A DNA stretch of 49,933 nucleotides, from positions 1 to 49,933 of the forward strand of contig CAIWHK010000033.1 of NCBI GenBank assembly GCA_903912525.1. The letters run 5' to 3'. Numbering within the stretch: the stretch's first letter is position 1; each line of letters opens with the position of its first letter. This document shows positions 17,122 through 26,503 of this stretch, piece after piece. This stretch comes from an uncultured bacterium (GTDB taxonomy: Bacteria; Krumholzibacteriota; Krumholzibacteriia; LZORAL124-64-63). A program made the position numbers and the translations under genes. Below the pieces are notes generated by a model. The model did not search any database and was not told the origin of the DNA. It saw nothing but the letters and a program-made list of their open reading frames with translations.

Positions 17122-17322
17122 TCAATCCCGTTCGTCGCCGGATGTCTTCTTTCCGCCGGAAAGAAGTGACCACCCCAGCCAGCCACCCAACGCGGCCATC
17201 AGCCAGGGGCTGCCGGTCAGGCTTCAGCCGCCGCCGTGGCAGGCGACCCAGCGGCTGGCCAGCCAGCCCAGGGCAATCCCTGCGACCAGGCCGACAGGGC
17301 CGCGTGTTCGGGACCAAGTCAT
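17122..17322 (-). CDS. Candidate small membrane selenoprotein (DUF6132-like), Sec encoded by in-frame TGA
   Basis: Read through one TGA (17224-17226), this gives 66 residues: a basic N-terminus, TM helix 1 (about 9-27), Cys28, four residues, U33, then S-L-T-G-S-P and TM helix 2 (about 39-55), ending in a charged tail. Small two-helix proteins of the DUF6132 type, as I remember them, have C-x4-C-P-[IL]-T-[SG]-N-P between two Gly-rich helices. Here C-H-G-G-G-U-S-L-T-G-S-P aligns with the TGA exactly on the second Cys. The ATG at 17322 has GAGG 6 nt upstream. Downstream of TGA a small stem (CAGCC/GGCUG, apex about 20 nt after the U) is possible as SECIS, though its loop is not canonical. The alternative is a nonsense mutation giving a 32-residue peptide. 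Confidence 0.7.
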
Positions 17323-17522
17323 GCCGGACCTCGATCATTGCGGACCTTGACCATGGCGGAACTGCCGTTTCCGGTGGAGTTCGCGGCGACCTGGTGATTA
17401 TCCTCCCGCCGGGGCGCTACGGCAAGAGCCGGCTGGGCGAGCGGCGGTCAGGGCCGAATGCGACGAGATTGCCCGCCACCAGGACGGCGGGCGTCATGGT
17501 GCCGGAAAGGACGGTCAGGATC

Positions 17523-18407
17523 GTGCAACAACGGATGGCCCGATGGATGGCGACCGCACTGCTGGCGACGGCCGCGGGGGCGGGCAGCGGCTGCGCGGCG
17601 ACGGCGCCTGGGGCGGTGGCGCGGGCGCAGGTGCGGGCCGAGGCGGCCGACCGCCTGATGCCGGCGGCGGCCGAGGACAGCCTGCTCGCCGTGCAGCAGG
17701 GGCTGCCGACGGCCGAGCGCGTGGGCCTGTGGGCGCGGCGTTTCCTGGCCGCAGACGGCATCCGTTACGTGTTCGGCCCGAACGCCGACGGCTACGTGGC
17801 CGAGCGCGAGATCGTGCGCGACCACCGCCAGGACTGCATCAGCCTGCTCTACCGCTGCACCGAACTGGCGCGGGCGCGTGATCACCGCGATGCGATCGCG
17901 GTCGCGCTGGCGACGCGGTTCGCCGGCGCCGAGCCCGACTCGGTCGTCGATGCCTCCGGGCGCGTGGACTACGACGACCCGTCGCACCTGGACTACAGCC
18001 TGGACATGATCCGCAGCGGCCACTGGGGCACGGACGTGACGGCGCAGGTCGGCGCGGCCGAGCCCGACACGGTCGGCACCTCGCGCTACCCTGCGCGCAG
18101 CTTCTTGCTCGTACCGAAGGCGAAGCTGGATCCCGCGATGCTGCGCGAGGGCGACATGTGCTGGTTCGTGCTGGACCCGAACGTCGCGTCGGCCCGCAAG
18201 CTGCGCGACACGTACGGGCTGGTGATCGGGCACGTCGGGCTGGTGATCGTGCAGGACGGCCGGCCCTGGCTGGTGCACGCGGCGGTCAGCGGGCTGAGCG
18301 GCTGGTACGAGGGCGGCACGGTGGTCAAGGTGCCGCTGGTGGAGTACCTCGGCCGGGTGGAGCGCTTCGCCGGCGTGAAGGTGACGCGCTTCGAGGGCGG
18401 CGGCTGA
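17523..18407 (+). CDS. DUF1460-like NlpC/amidase-type lipoprotein
   Basis: About 294 residues with a lipoprotein-type signal (MARWMATALLATAAGAGSGC). The mature protein has a catalytic-looking Cys in HRQDCISLLYRCTEL and a His in IGHVGLVIVQDGRPWLVHA, preceded by LREGDMCWFV. This order (Cys, then Gly-Asp..., then His) is that of papain-like NlpC/P60 and DUF1460 peptidoglycan amidases. It probably acts on peptidoglycan from the outer or inner membrane. The start is uncertain: GTG 17523 (GGAAAGGA 11 nt upstream) or ATG 17535. It is transcribed divergently from the selenoprotein gene and stops 17 nt before the convergent lipoprotein gene ends. Confidence 0.7.
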   Translation: MQQRMARWMATALLATAAGAGSGCAATAPGAVARAQVRAEAADRLMPAAAEDSLLAVQQGLPTAERVGLWARRFLAADGIRYVFGPNADGYVAEREIVRDHRQDCISLLYRCTELARARDHRDAIAVALATRFAGAEPDSVVDASGRVDYDDPSHLDYSLDMIRSGHWGTDVTAQVGAAEPDTVGTSRYPARSFLLVPKAKLDPAMLREGDMCWFVLDPNVASARKLRDTYGLVIGHVGLVIVQDGRPWLVHAAVSGLSGWYEGGTVVKVPLVEYLGRVERFAGVKVTRFEGGG

Positions 18408-18424
18408 CGCGACCGTCGCCAGGG

Positions 18425-19723
18425 TCAACGGGCCGGGTCGGCCCCGGTCGACACGAAGATCGCGTAGTCGCTCAGGAGCGCCGAGACCCTCCAGTCGTTG
18501 CGCATCTGCAGATAGATCGTCTTGGTCCCGGCGCCTTCCGACAGCGTGATGTCCAGCGTGTCGGCGTGGGCCTGCCAGGGCGCCGCCGCCAGGTCGGGGC
18601 TTTCCGACCAGCGCACCTGCGTGGCCTTGCCGGTCAGGATGCCGCGGATATCCCGGGTCGTGGTCTGGCGGTTCGCGGGCACCTCCAGGCGGAAAGCGGC
18701 ACCGGTCAGCAGGTCCGGCGTGACGGTGAGGTGCGAGACGCTGTTGAAGCCGAAATCGCCGCTGAATTCGCCCCAGATCTGTTGCGCCGTCTCACCGGCT
18801 CCCAGCAGCAGTTCGGTGTGCGTGCCGGCGCCGGGCGTCCAGGACGCCGCCGCCAGGCCCGCCTCGCTGTTCGCGAAGCGCATCTGGTCGATGCCGGCCG
18901 CCGGGATCGACAGCGTGACGGTACGCGAGGCGACGATCGTGCCGCCGCCGGCGATCGCGAAATCGGGCGAGAAATCGACCTTGGCGGTGGCGATCGTGGC
19001 CACCGAAGAGTACGCGCCGTCCACCGAGCGCACGCGGACCCTGACCGTGTCGCCCTGCGCAAATGCGCCGGCATCCAGGGACAGGACGGCCGTATCGCCG
19101 GCGGCTGCGGCCGGGAAGGTCACTTCCGGGGAGAACGTGGGACCGAGGGCGACACGCAGCGACGTCCCGCGCGACACGATGACCTTCACGGCCAACAGGC
19201 GCGACGCGACGGTGCTGCCGTCCTGGTTGATGATCACGCGGGGGCCCAGCAGCGTGCCGGTCGTCGTGGCGTAGTCCACGAGCTGGGCATTGCCGTCCTC
19301 GTCCATCGCCTGCACGCGGAACCAATGCGACTGCGTGGGCGTCGCATTCTCGTAAGGATAGAAATTGTTGATGCCGGTTGTGTGCGCGACGCGGGTGACG
19401 CTGGTCCAGGCCGAGTCCGGGTGCACGGTGTGGCTGATGGCGTATTCGGCGATGCCCCGGCCCTGGGGCTGATCCCAGGTCAGGTTGATGGTGCCGCCAA
19501 CGGCCAGGATGTTCAGATGCAGGGGGTCGCCGTCGTCGGGCCCCGTCGGGTCGAACGGGTTGTCCCAGGCGGGCGGTACGGGCGCGCTTTCGCAGCCGGA
19601 AAGGCCGGCCAAAGCCAGCAGCGTCATAGCCATCAGCATGAAGCCCAGCGCGGCCAGCGGCAGCTGGACCAGGGCCGGCAGCTTCGAGACGGCCCGGCGG
19701 GCCACGGTGGACGAGCGGTGCAT
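18425..19723 (-). CDS. Lipoprotein with fibronectin-III-like domains
   Basis: A 432-residue exported lipoprotein. A long signal region ends in the lipobox LSGC (Cys about 44), followed by APVPPAWDNPFDP, a common pattern at the start of FCB-group lipoproteins. An Fn3-like domain follows (NLTWDQPQGRGIAEYAISHT...HWFRVQAMDEDGN), then further beta-rich repeats without catalytic motifs. It is probably a surface or periplasmic binding/structural protein. The ATG has GGGGAG upstream. It lies 22 nt after the PEGA-like protein gene on the same strand, so the two form an operon. Confidence 0.75.
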   Translation of the reverse strand: MHRSSTVARRAVSKLPALVQLPLAALGFMLMAMTLLALAGLSGCESAPVPPAWDNPFDPTGPDDGDPLHLNILAVGGTINLTWDQPQGRGIAEYAISHTVHPDSAWTSVTRVAHTTGINNFYPYENATPTQSHWFRVQAMDEDGNAQLVDYATTTGTLLGPRVIINQDGSTVASRLLAVKVIVSRGTSLRVALGPTFSPEVTFPAAAAGDTAVLSLDAGAFAQGDTVRVRVRSVDGAYSSVATIATAKVDFSPDFAIAGGGTIVASRTVTLSIPAAGIDQMRFANSEAGLAAASWTPGAGTHTELLLGAGETAQQIWGEFSGDFGFNSVSHLTVTPDLLTGAAFRLEVPANRQTTTRDIRGILTGKATQVRWSESPDLAAAPWQAHADTLDITLSEGAGTKTIYLQMRNDWRVSALLSDYAIFVSTGADPAR

Positions 19724-19745
19724 GCTTCGGGCTCCCCGGTTCAGG

Positions 19746-20513
19746 TCAGAAGCTCAGGCGAACGGCCGAGTGGAAGGACGGCGCGCCGGACAGGCTTGCG
19801 GGCCCACCCGCCGCCGTCGACACCTGGGCGCCGGTCGCCGGCAGCTCGCCCGCGCCGGCGGCGACCCCGTCGAACGACAGCCAGGCGTCGATCATGCTGA
19901 CGATGATGGCGCCGATGGCCGCAGTCAGGCCCAGGTCGCGCATGTTCGCGGCGTTCTTCGTGTCCTGGTATTTGGCGTCGGCGGCCGCGCGCAACGTCGC
20001 GATGTCGCGCGCGTCCAGGGCGTGGTTGTAGGCGTCCATCGCCAGGAGGTATTCCTTCTGGGCGTTGCCGCGGTTGATCTCCGAGCCGAGGGCGACCAGC
20101 ACGCCGCCGGCCTCGACGGCCGAATAGGCCCAGCCGCGGGTGCCGTGGCCCAGGTAGCGGGGTCCGAGGCCCGCCATCGCCACGTTGCTCAGCACGGCGG
20201 TTCGCTTGCTGTAGGGCAACAGGCGGACGGTGATGTGCCGCCAGTCGTCGTTCCCGGCCAGGTCGAGGCTCTCCCGGTGGGGGATGCGCCCCGGCATCTC
20301 GCAGGACAGGTCGTAGTGGCCCGGCGGCAGCGTCAGGGGCTCCGGCAGCGGCAGGAAGCCGATGAAGCTGCCGTTCAGCGACATGGTGGCCCCGGCCGGG
20401 CCGGCCAGGTGCAGGGTCGCCGCGGATACTTGCGGCGCAGGCGCGAGCACGGTCGCGGCCATGATGGCGGCGGCAAGCGTGAAGCTGGGCGCGGACAGGC
20501 GCGGAAGGCGCAT
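19746..20513 (-). CDS. Exported PEGA-like membrane protein, first gene of a two-gene operon
   Basis: A 255-residue protein with signal peptide (PSFTLAAAIMAATVLAPAPQVSAA). Residues about 28-80 look like a PEGA surface domain (GATMSLNGSFIGFLPLPEPLTLPPGHYDL). The remainder contains hydrophobic, Gly-rich segments (SNVAMAGLGPRYLGHGTRGWAY; LGLTAAIGAIIVSMIDAWLSF) resembling small envelope proteins of the DUF5683 sort, and ends ...FHSAVRLSF. The ATG at 20513 has GGGGG 5-6 nt upstream; a longer reading has no better site. Its function is unknown; coupling with the Fn3 lipoprotein suggests a joint envelope role. Confidence 0.7.
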   Translation of the reverse strand: MRLPRLSAPSFTLAAAIMAATVLAPAPQVSAATLHLAGPAGATMSLNGSFIGFLPLPEPLTLPPGHYDLSCEMPGRIPHRESLDLAGNDDWRHITVRLLPYSKRTAVLSNVAMAGLGPRYLGHGTRGWAYSAVEAGGVLVALGSEINRGNAQKEYLLAMDAYNHALDARDIATLRAAADAKYQDTKNAANMRDLGLTAAIGAIIVSMIDAWLSFDGVAAGAGELPATGAQVSTAAGGPASLSGAPSFHSAVRLSF

Positions 20514-20670
20514 GCAATCCCCCGGGGACGGGCGTGACACCTGGCACAGGATCATGTTCGGGACGCGGCGCGCATTATAGGTCACGAACGCGCCGGATGC
20601 CCAATGGAAACATGCCAACGCTTTCGGGCGGCTGCGGTTCCGGCGGCTTGTGGTTTCGACGGTTTGCGGT

Positions 20671-21105
20671 TCAGGCGCGGTGGTAGGGCAGGCCGCGCAG
20701 GATCGTCAGGCCCCGGTACACCTGCTCGAGCAGCAGGACGCGGGCCATTTCGTGGGTCAGGGTCAGGCTCGACAGGCGGATGGTGCGGTCGGCGCGGGCG
20801 CGGGCCTCGTCGCCCAGCCCGTCGGCGCCGCCGACCAGGAAGCTGAGCCCGCCGTGGGCGCCCAGCAACGCGGACAACTGGACGGTGGTCAGGTCCTCGC
20901 CATGCTCGTCCAGGGCCAGGACGGGCCGGGCCGGGTCGCGCGCGCCCAACCGCTGCACCATCGCTGTGGCCTCGCGCTTCGGGTCGGCGTCTTTCAATTC
21001 GATGACCTCGACGGGCGCCAAAGGGCGGATGCGGGCCACATAGTCGTCGGCCAGCGCCGCGAGTCGCCGATCCTTGCAGCGGCCGATGACAATGATTCTC
21101 AACAT
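20671..21105 (-). CDS. rlmH: 23S rRNA (pseudouridine1915-N3)-methyltransferase RlmH
   Basis: A 144-residue SPOUT-class methyltransferase that adds the N3 methyl group to pseudouridine 1915 in helix 69 of 23S rRNA on the assembled ribosome. Hallmarks are the N-terminal LRIIVIGRCKD, the middle LALDEHGEDLTTVQLS, the knot segment LSFLVGGADGLGDEARARAD, and the C-terminal LTHEMARVLLLEQVYRGLTILRGLPYHRA, which is nearly invariant. The length is slightly under the usual 155. The ATG at 21105 matches the family N-terminus. It is transcribed away from the nuo operon. Confidence 0.95.
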   Translation of the reverse strand: MLRIIVIGRCKDRRLAALADDYVARIRPLAPVEVIELKDADPKREATAMVQRLGARDPARPVLALDEHGEDLTTVQLSALLGAHGGLSFLVGGADGLGDEARARADRTIRLSSLTLTHEMARVLLLEQVYRGLTILRGLPYHRA

Positions 21106-21267
21106 GAATCGACCCCGCCGCGACCGGGTTGGCGTCGCGTCGAATGAGGGAACCGGTGACTTCGCGCCCACGCGGTTGATCGTTGTGCGCACGCAGCGCC
21201 GCCGCGTGGTCGCGCCGATGTCGACAGGACGATGTTGATCGCCATTGATCGCAAAGCCAATCCTTTC

Positions 21268-21296
21268 TTGACACCCATCGGACCGACTTATCTAAT
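21268..21296 (+). promoter_or_regulatory. Sigma-70-type promoter of the nuo operon
   Basis: A perfect TTGACA (21268-21273), a 17-nt spacer and TCTAAT (21291-21296; five of six consensus bases) lie about 100 nt upstream of nuoA. They sit in a locally A+T-richer stretch between rlmH and nuoA. Confidence 0.7.
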
Positions 21297-21396
21297 TTGC
21301 CGCCGGGTTGTCGTTGTGTCGACAATCTTGTCCACGGTACAGCCACCGGCGCCGTGCCCGGGTCCTCCGCTCACCACGAAAACCGGGAAAAAGCCC

Positions 21397-21876
21397 ATGA
21401 ATCTGCCGCATTTCCTCGGGGTCGTCAGCGGTGTCCAGGATCATTTCGCGACTGCCCTGATCTTTGTGCTGGTCGGCATCGCGTTCGCCGCGCTCGCGCT
21501 GGGCGTCGCGAAGCTGCTGCGTCCGAGCAATCCGAGCGCCGCCAAGTCGACGACGTACGAGTGCGGCGAGGTCGCGCACGGCTCGTCATGGATCCGCTTC
21601 AATGTCCGCTTCTACCTGGTCGCGCTGTTCTTCATCGTGTTCGACGTCGAGATGATCTTCCTGCTGCCCTGGGCCGTCGTGTTCCGGCAGCTGTATCCCG
21701 TGCCCGGCCTGGGCGCGCTGGTATTCTGGGAAATGATCATCTTCCTGGCCATCCTCGGCCTGGGCCTGGCCTACATCTGGGCGAAGGGCGATCTCGACTG
21801 GGTCAAGAAGCTGGCCGAGCGCTCCGGTCCGGTCGCCACCGGCGTCACGGAGGAGGAGGAGGTCCCCGCACCGTGA
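21397..21876 (+). CDS. nuoA: NADH-quinone oxidoreductase subunit A
   Basis: A 159-residue inner-membrane subunit of complex I with three transmembrane helices. Conserved features are the loop Cys in [35 protein letters not shown] (TM2), and the third helix [26 protein letters not shown]. It has a longer acidic tail than E. coli NuoA. It is the first gene of an eleven-gene operon; its TGA stop overlaps the GTG start of nuoB. The ATG was chosen for family fit (MNLPHFLGV). Confidence 0.96.
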   Translation: MNLPHFLGVVSGVQDHFATALIFVLVGIAFAALALGVAKLLRPSNPSAAKSTTYECGEVAHGSSWIRFNVRFYLVALFFIVFDVEMIFLLPWAVVFRQLYPVPGLGALVFWEMIIFLAILGLGLAYIWAKGDLDWVKKLAERSGPVATGVTEEEEVPAP

Positions 21877-22484
21877 GCACGCATGCGACGCCCCCCGAGG
21901 GCTACGATGTTTCCCGCGAGCACATGCTCGACTTCAAGGTCGAGGAGCAGCTGCTGCAGGTCGTCGAAACCGATGCGAAGAATTTCATCCTGACCACGGT
22001 CGACGAGGTGTTCAACTGGGCCCGGCTGTCGAGCGTGTGGCCCGTCACCTTCGGCCTGGCCTGCTGCGCCATCGAGATGATGGCCACGTCGGCCACGCGC
22101 TACGACATCGACCGCTTCGGCGCCGGCGCCTTCCGCGCCACGCCGCGGCAGGCCGACCTGATGATCGTCTCGGGCACCGTCACGGCGAAGATGGCCACCC
22201 GCCTGAAGCTGATCTACGACCAGATGCCCGAGCCCAAGTGGGTCATCGCGATGGGCAGTTGCGCGATCGGCGGCGGCCCGTACTTCAAGTACGGCTACCA
22301 CGTCGTCAAGGGCGTCGACTTCATCGTGCCCGTCGATGTGTACGTGCCCGGCTGCCCGCCGCGCCCCGAGGTGCTGCTGGACGGCCTGATGCGCCTGCAG
22401 GACAAGATCCGCGGCCGCAAGGGGCGCTTCATCACGCCCAAGTGGGTCACCGACTACGCCAAGCTGATCCCCTACCGGAAGTAG
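21873..22484 (+). CDS. nuoB: NADH-quinone oxidoreductase subunit B
   Basis: A 203-residue peripheral subunit carrying the terminal N2 [4Fe-4S] cluster that passes electrons to quinone. Cluster ligands are the tandem Cys in [10 protein letters not shown], the Cys in MGSCAIGGG, and the Cys in VPGCPPRPE. It starts at GTG 21873, overlapping nuoA by 4 nt, with AGGAGG 10 nt upstream. Confidence 0.97.
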   Translation: MSTHATPPEGYDVSREHMLDFKVEEQLLQVVETDAKNFILTTVDEVFNWARLSSVWPVTFGLACCAIEMMATSATRYDIDRFGAGAFRATPRQADLMIVSGTVTAKMATRLKLIYDQMPEPKWVIAMGSCAIGGGPYFKYGYHVVKGVDFIVPVDVYVPGCPPRPEVLLDGLMRLQDKIRGRKGRFITPKWVTDYAKLIPYRK

Positions 22485-22495
22485 AGAGGGCGCGC

Positions 22496-23137
22496 GTGGA
22501 ACAGAACGCGATCTACGAACTGCTGGCCGGCGCCCTGGGCGACGGCGCGCTCGGGTACAACGAGCACGCGCTCGAGCCGTGGGCCGACGTGGCGCCGGCG
22601 AAGGTCGTCGAGGCCTGCCGTTTCCTGCGCGACGACCCGCGCCTGGGCTTCAACCAGTTGATGTGCCTGAGCGCGCTGGACTGGGACGGCCTCGACGAGG
22701 CCGGCAAGGGCAAGTCGACGGCCATCCTCGGCTACACCGACGACGGCCAGCCCGAGACCAGCGACCGCGTGGGCACCGGCGACCTCGGCGTCGCCTACCA
22801 CCTGTACAGCCATGCGCTGCGCCACAAGTTCACGCTGCGCCTGCGCGTGGCGCGCGACGTGGCCGCGGTGCCGACGGTGTCGGGCGTGTGGACGACCGCC
22901 GCCTGGCATGAGCGCGAGGCCTGGGACCTGATGGGCATCACCTTCACGGGCCATGCCGACCTGCGGCGCATGCTGCTGGACGACGCGTGGGTGGGACACC
23001 CGCTGCGCAAGGACTACGTGATGCCCGACAACTGGAACGGCGTGCCCCTGCAGGGCCAGGCCTACAGCGCGAACCCGTTCCCCGTCGAGACCGGCGGTCC
23101 GGACCAGCCCGCGGGCGACAAGCCCGCCGAGGGATGA
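22496..23137 (+). CDS. nuoC: NADH-quinone oxidoreductase subunit C
   Basis: A 213-residue hydrophilic subunit of the connecting module (30-kDa homologue), separate from NuoD as in most non-enteric bacteria. Recognisable blocks are the NQLMCLSALDWDG strand, HLYSHALRHKFTLRLRV, WHEREAWDLMGITFTGHADLRRMLLDD, and GHPLRKDY. The start is GTG 22496 after AGAGAGGG. The stop overlaps or nearly touches nuoD. Confidence 0.95.
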   Translation: MEQNAIYELLAGALGDGALGYNEHALEPWADVAPAKVVEACRFLRDDPRLGFNQLMCLSALDWDGLDEAGKGKSTAILGYTDDGQPETSDRVGTGDLGVAYHLYSHALRHKFTLRLRVARDVAAVPTVSGVWTTAAWHEREAWDLMGITFTGHADLRRMLLDDAWVGHPLRKDYVMPDNWNGVPLQGQAYSANPFPVETGGPDQPAGDKPAEG

Positions 23138-23139
23138 GC

Positions 23140-24339
23140 ATGGCCAATGAATCGACACGGGTGAACGCCGCCGGCCTCTTCTCGGGCCGCGGCTGGCACG
23201 ACCAGGACCACGTCCCGGGGATCAAGAGCGAGCTGCTCGAGCTGAACATGGGCCCGCAGCACCCCGCGACGCACGGCGTGCTGCGCCTGCTGCTGCAGAC
23301 CGACGGCGAGATCGTCTACAAGGTGACGCCGGTGCTGGGCTACCTGCACCGCTGCGCCGAGAAGATCGCCGAAGGCGTGAACTACAAGCAGTGGGTGGTC
23401 TACACCGACCGCTTCGACTACCTGGCCCCGATGTGCTGCAACCACGCCTACGTGACGGCGGTGGAGAAGCTCATGGGCCAGGAGGTGCCCGAGCGCGCCG
23501 AACACATTCGCGTCGCGGTGAGCGAACTGTCGCGCATCGCCAGCCATCTCATCGCCCTGGCCACGTTTGGCCTGGACATGGGCGCCTGGACGCCGCTGCT
23601 GTACTGCTTCCGCGAGCGCGAGGAGATCCTCAACCTGCTCGAGCGCATCTCGGGCGGGCGGATGCTGTACAACTACATGATTCCCGGCGGCGTGCGGTAC
23701 GACGTGCCGAACGACAACTGGGTGGCCGACGTGCTCGACTTCGTCGACCTGATGGAGCACAACAAGCTGCCCGAGTACAACACGCTGCTGACGTACAACA
23801 AGATCTTCATCGAGCGCACGGCCGACGTGGGCATCATCGACGCCGCGACGGCGGTCGACTACGGCTGCACCGGCCCGGTGCTGCGCGGCTCGGGCGTCGA
23901 CTTCGACTGCCGCCGCGACGACCCGTACAGCGTGTACCACAAGTTCGACTGGCAGGTGCAGGTGGGCCGCGGCGAGATGGGCGCGGTCGGCGACTGCTGG
24001 GACCGTTACATCGTGCGCGCGCGGGAGATCGAGCAGTCGTGCCGCATCATCCGCCAGGCGCTGCAGCAGTTGCCGGAGGGGTCGTACCAGGCCCTGGCGC
24101 TGAAGGCCATCGTCAAGGTGCCCGCCGGCGCAGCCTACACGCGCGTCGAAAGTGCGAAGGGCGAGCTCGGCCACTACATCATCTCGGACGGCGGGCAGAC
24201 GGCATTCCGCAACAAGGTGCGGTCGCCGTCCTTCTGCAACCTGCAGGTCGTTGAGAAGGTGGGCGTGGGGCAGATGGTCTCGGATCTCGTGGCCCTGGTG
24301 GGGTCGCTGGACATCGTCCTCGGGGAGATTGACCGCTGA
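23140..24339 (+). CDS. nuoD: NADH-quinone oxidoreductase subunit D
   Basis: A 399-residue 49-kDa-type subunit, related to the hydrogenase large subunit, forming part of the quinone pocket. Visible blocks are NMGPQHPATHGVLRLLLQTDGE, GYLHRCAEKIAE, DRFDYLAPMCCNHAY, and the C-terminal RSPSFCNLQ...DLVALVGSLDIVLGEIDR. Two ATGs six nt apart are possible; 23140 has GAGGG 6 nt away and is preferred. The stop overlaps the nuoH start by one base. Confidence 0.97.
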   Translation: MANESTRVNAAGLFSGRGWHDQDHVPGIKSELLELNMGPQHPATHGVLRLLLQTDGEIVYKVTPVLGYLHRCAEKIAEGVNYKQWVVYTDRFDYLAPMCCNHAYVTAVEKLMGQEVPERAEHIRVAVSELSRIASHLIALATFGLDMGAWTPLLYCFREREEILNLLERISGGRMLYNYMIPGGVRYDVPNDNWVADVLDFVDLMEHNKLPEYNTLLTYNKIFIERTADVGIIDAATAVDYGCTGPVLRGSGVDFDCRRDDPYSVYHKFDWQVQVGRGEMGAVGDCWDRYIVRAREIEQSCRIIRQALQQLPEGSYQALALKAIVKVPAGAAYTRVESAKGELGHYIISDGGQTAFRNKVRSPSFCNLQVVEKVGVGQMVSDLVALVGSLDIVLGEIDR

Positions 24340-25394
24340 TGAAGCTCATGTACGACTTCTTCACCGGGCAGCTGGGCCTGGACGCCGCCGGGGCGAACAT
24401 CGCGGTGGCTTCGGTGATGGCCGTGATCATGTTCACGGTCATGGCCCTGTGCGCGATCATCCTGACGTGGATGGAGCGCAAGGTTGCCGGCTTCATGCAG
24501 AGCCGCTACGGCCCGATGTACACCGGCCGCTTCCACGGCTGGGCGCAGGCCGTGGCCGACATGCTGAAGATCCTCGGCAAGGAGGACATCATCCCGACCG
24601 AGGCGGACAAGGGCCTGTTCAAGTTCGCGCCGATCCTGGTGCTGCTCGGTTCGCTGCTCGCGTGGGCGGCCATTCCCTGGGCGCCGGACTTCGTGGCCGC
24701 CGACTTCGACCTGGGCCTGTTCTACATCTTCGCCGTCAGCAGCCTGGTCGTGATCGGCATCCTGATGGCGGGCTGGGCCTCGAACAACAAGTGGTCGCTG
24801 TACGGCGCGGCGCGCGGCGCGGCCCAGATGATCAGCTACGAGATCCCGCTGGCCCTGGCCGTCGTGCCGGTGGTCATGCGCGCGGGCTCGCTGAACCCGC
24901 AGGACATCGTCATCGCGCAGCAGGGCGGGATCTGGCACTGGAACATCAACCCGATCACGAACCCGTTCCTGTTCATCGCGTTCTTCATGTACTTCATCGC
25001 CTCGATCGCCGAGACGAATCGCGGGCCGTTCGACATGCCCGAGACCGAGTCCGAACTGGTGGCCGGCTACCACACCGAGTACACCGGCATGCGCTTCGCC
25101 TTCTTCTTCCTGGCGGAGTACGCGAACCTGTTCCTGGTCTCGATGATCGCCGCCCTGGTCTTCCTGGGCGGCTGGTGGGCGCCGTTCCCGGGCATGGGCT
25201 GGATCCCGCCCGCGCTGAACTTCATCATCAAGGGCGTGCTGCTGGTCTTCCTGAACATGTGGGTGCGCTGGACGCTGCCGCGCGTGCGCGTCGACCAGCT
25301 CATGCACCTGTGCTGGAAGGTGATGATTCCCGTGTCGCTGCTGTGCGTGGTCGGCGCGGGCGTGTGGATGATGGCCTGGGGCCAGCTGAAATAG
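24339..25394 (+). CDS. nuoH: NADH-quinone oxidoreductase subunit H
   Basis: A 351-residue membrane subunit joining the quinone site to the proton-pumping arm, with about eight helices. Diagnostic segments are MERKVAGFMQSRYGPMYTGRFHGWAQAVADMLKILGKEDI split over loop 1 and helix 2, SYEIPLAL, and ASIAETNRGPFDMPETESELVAGYHTEYTGMRFAFFFLAEY. All conserved acidic residues of the E-channel region appear intact. A 66-nt gap separates it from nuoI. Confidence 0.97.
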   Translation: MKLMYDFFTGQLGLDAAGANIAVASVMAVIMFTVMALCAIILTWMERKVAGFMQSRYGPMYTGRFHGWAQAVADMLKILGKEDIIPTEADKGLFKFAPILVLLGSLLAWAAIPWAPDFVAADFDLGLFYIFAVSSLVVIGILMAGWASNNKWSLYGAARGAAQMISYEIPLALAVVPVVMRAGSLNPQDIVIAQQGGIWHWNINPITNPFLFIAFFMYFIASIAETNRGPFDMPETESELVAGYHTEYTGMRFAFFFLAEYANLFLVSMIAALVFLGGWWAPFPGMGWIPPALNFIIKGVLLVFLNMWVRWTLPRVRVDQLMHLCWKVMIPVSLLCVVGAGVWMMAWGQLK

Positions 25395-25460
25395 TTCGGA
25401 TTTACCGGCGCGCGGCCCGGCCGCGCCGCCGTTTCTGCCGCGAAAGGGCGTGAACAGAAG

Positions 25461-25967
25461 ATGGGTCAGTACTTCGCGGACATCGTGGCGGCCGTCGGCT
25501 CGGCGATGCAGGGCATGGCCATCACGTTCAAGCACATCTACAAGAAGCCGGTGACGCTGCAGTACCCGGACGAACGCCAGGTCATGCCCGAGCGCTTCCG
25601 GGGCTTCGTGCACAACGACATGACCAAGTGCGACGCCTGCAACATCTGCGCGAAGCTCTGCCCGGTCGACTGCATCTACATCGAGGCCGAGGGCAAGGCG
25701 AAAGAGCGCGTCATGACGCGCTACGCCATCGACTACAACAAGTGCATCTGGTGCTCGCTGTGCACCGAGAACTGCCATACGGGTTCGATCACCATGAGCC
25801 ACGACTACGACCACTCGGTGTACGACCGCCGGTCGCTGGTCTACGAGTTCATGGATCCGCGGGTGGCCAAGATCCCCTGCCATCGCGCCACGCGCATCGA
25901 GCAGGGCTGGTGGGTCGAGCCCAAGGAAGACAAGCCCGGCGCCGGAGACAAAGGAGACGACGCGTGA
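25461..25967 (+). CDS. nuoI: NADH-quinone oxidoreductase subunit I
   Basis: A 168-residue ferredoxin-like subunit with two [4Fe-4S] clusters (N6a/N6b) relaying electrons to NuoB. Ligand motifs are CDACNICAKLCPVDC and CIWCSLCTENCHTG. Residue C-H in the last motif (ENCHTG) replaces the usual C-P. The N-terminal amphipathic helix region contains FKHIYKKPVTLQYPDE. Its TGA overlaps the GTG of nuoJ (GTGA). Confidence 0.96.
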   Translation: MGQYFADIVAAVGSAMQGMAITFKHIYKKPVTLQYPDERQVMPERFRGFVHNDMTKCDACNICAKLCPVDCIYIEAEGKAKERVMTRYAIDYNKCIWCSLCTENCHTGSITMSHDYDHSVYDRRSLVYEFMDPRVAKIPCHRATRIEQGWWVEPKEDKPGAGDKGDDA

Positions 25968-26503
25968 TCCGTGACCTGGTCTTCGTCCTGCTGGCGCTGC
26001 TGACCGTGGTGCCGGCGTTCTGGGTGGTGTTCAGCCGCAACATCGTGCACGCGGGTTTTGCCCTGCTGTTCACGCTGGTCGGCGTCGCGGGCATGTACGG
26101 CTTCCTCGGGGCCGACTTCCTGGCCGTCACCCAGTTGATGGTGTACGTGGGCGGCGTGCTGGTGCTGGTGCTGTTCACGGTCATGATGACCCACGTCCCG
26201 GCAGCCAAGCGCAGCCGGCACGGCCTGGACCGCCTGGTGCCGCCGGCCGTGTTCGCCGCCGCGGTGTTCGGCGTGCTTTACAAGGTGATCACGGTCGTGA
26301 AGTGGAACGTCGGCGAGGCTTCGACGTCCCCGACCACGACCGAGATCGGGACGCAGTTGATGACCAACTACATCTTCCCGTTCGAATACGTGTCGATCGT
26401 GCTGCTGGCCGCGATGGTCGGGGCCGCGATCCTGATCCGCGAGCGCAACCACGCCGGATCCGACGATGCGATCGCCGAGGAAAAGCAGGAGGCGCGCCCG
26501 TGA
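25964..26503 (+). CDS. nuoJ: NADH-quinone oxidoreductase subunit J
   Basis: A 179-residue membrane subunit with five predicted helices. The conserved region GADFLAVTQLMVYVGGVLVLVLFTVMMTH includes the pi-bulge helix seen in complex I structures. The start is GTG 25964, overlapping nuoI by 4 nt, with AAGGAG 7 nt upstream. The acidic C-terminal tail (GSDDAIAEEKQEARP) overlaps the start of nuoK. Confidence 0.95.
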   Translation: MIRDLVFVLLALLTVVPAFWVVFSRNIVHAGFALLFTLVGVAGMYGFLGADFLAVTQLMVYVGGVLVLVLFTVMMTHVPAAKRSRHGLDRLVPPAVFAAAVFGVLYKVITVVKWNVGEASTSPTTTEIGTQLMTNYIFPFEYVSIVLLAAMVGAAILIRERNHAGSDDAIAEEKQEARP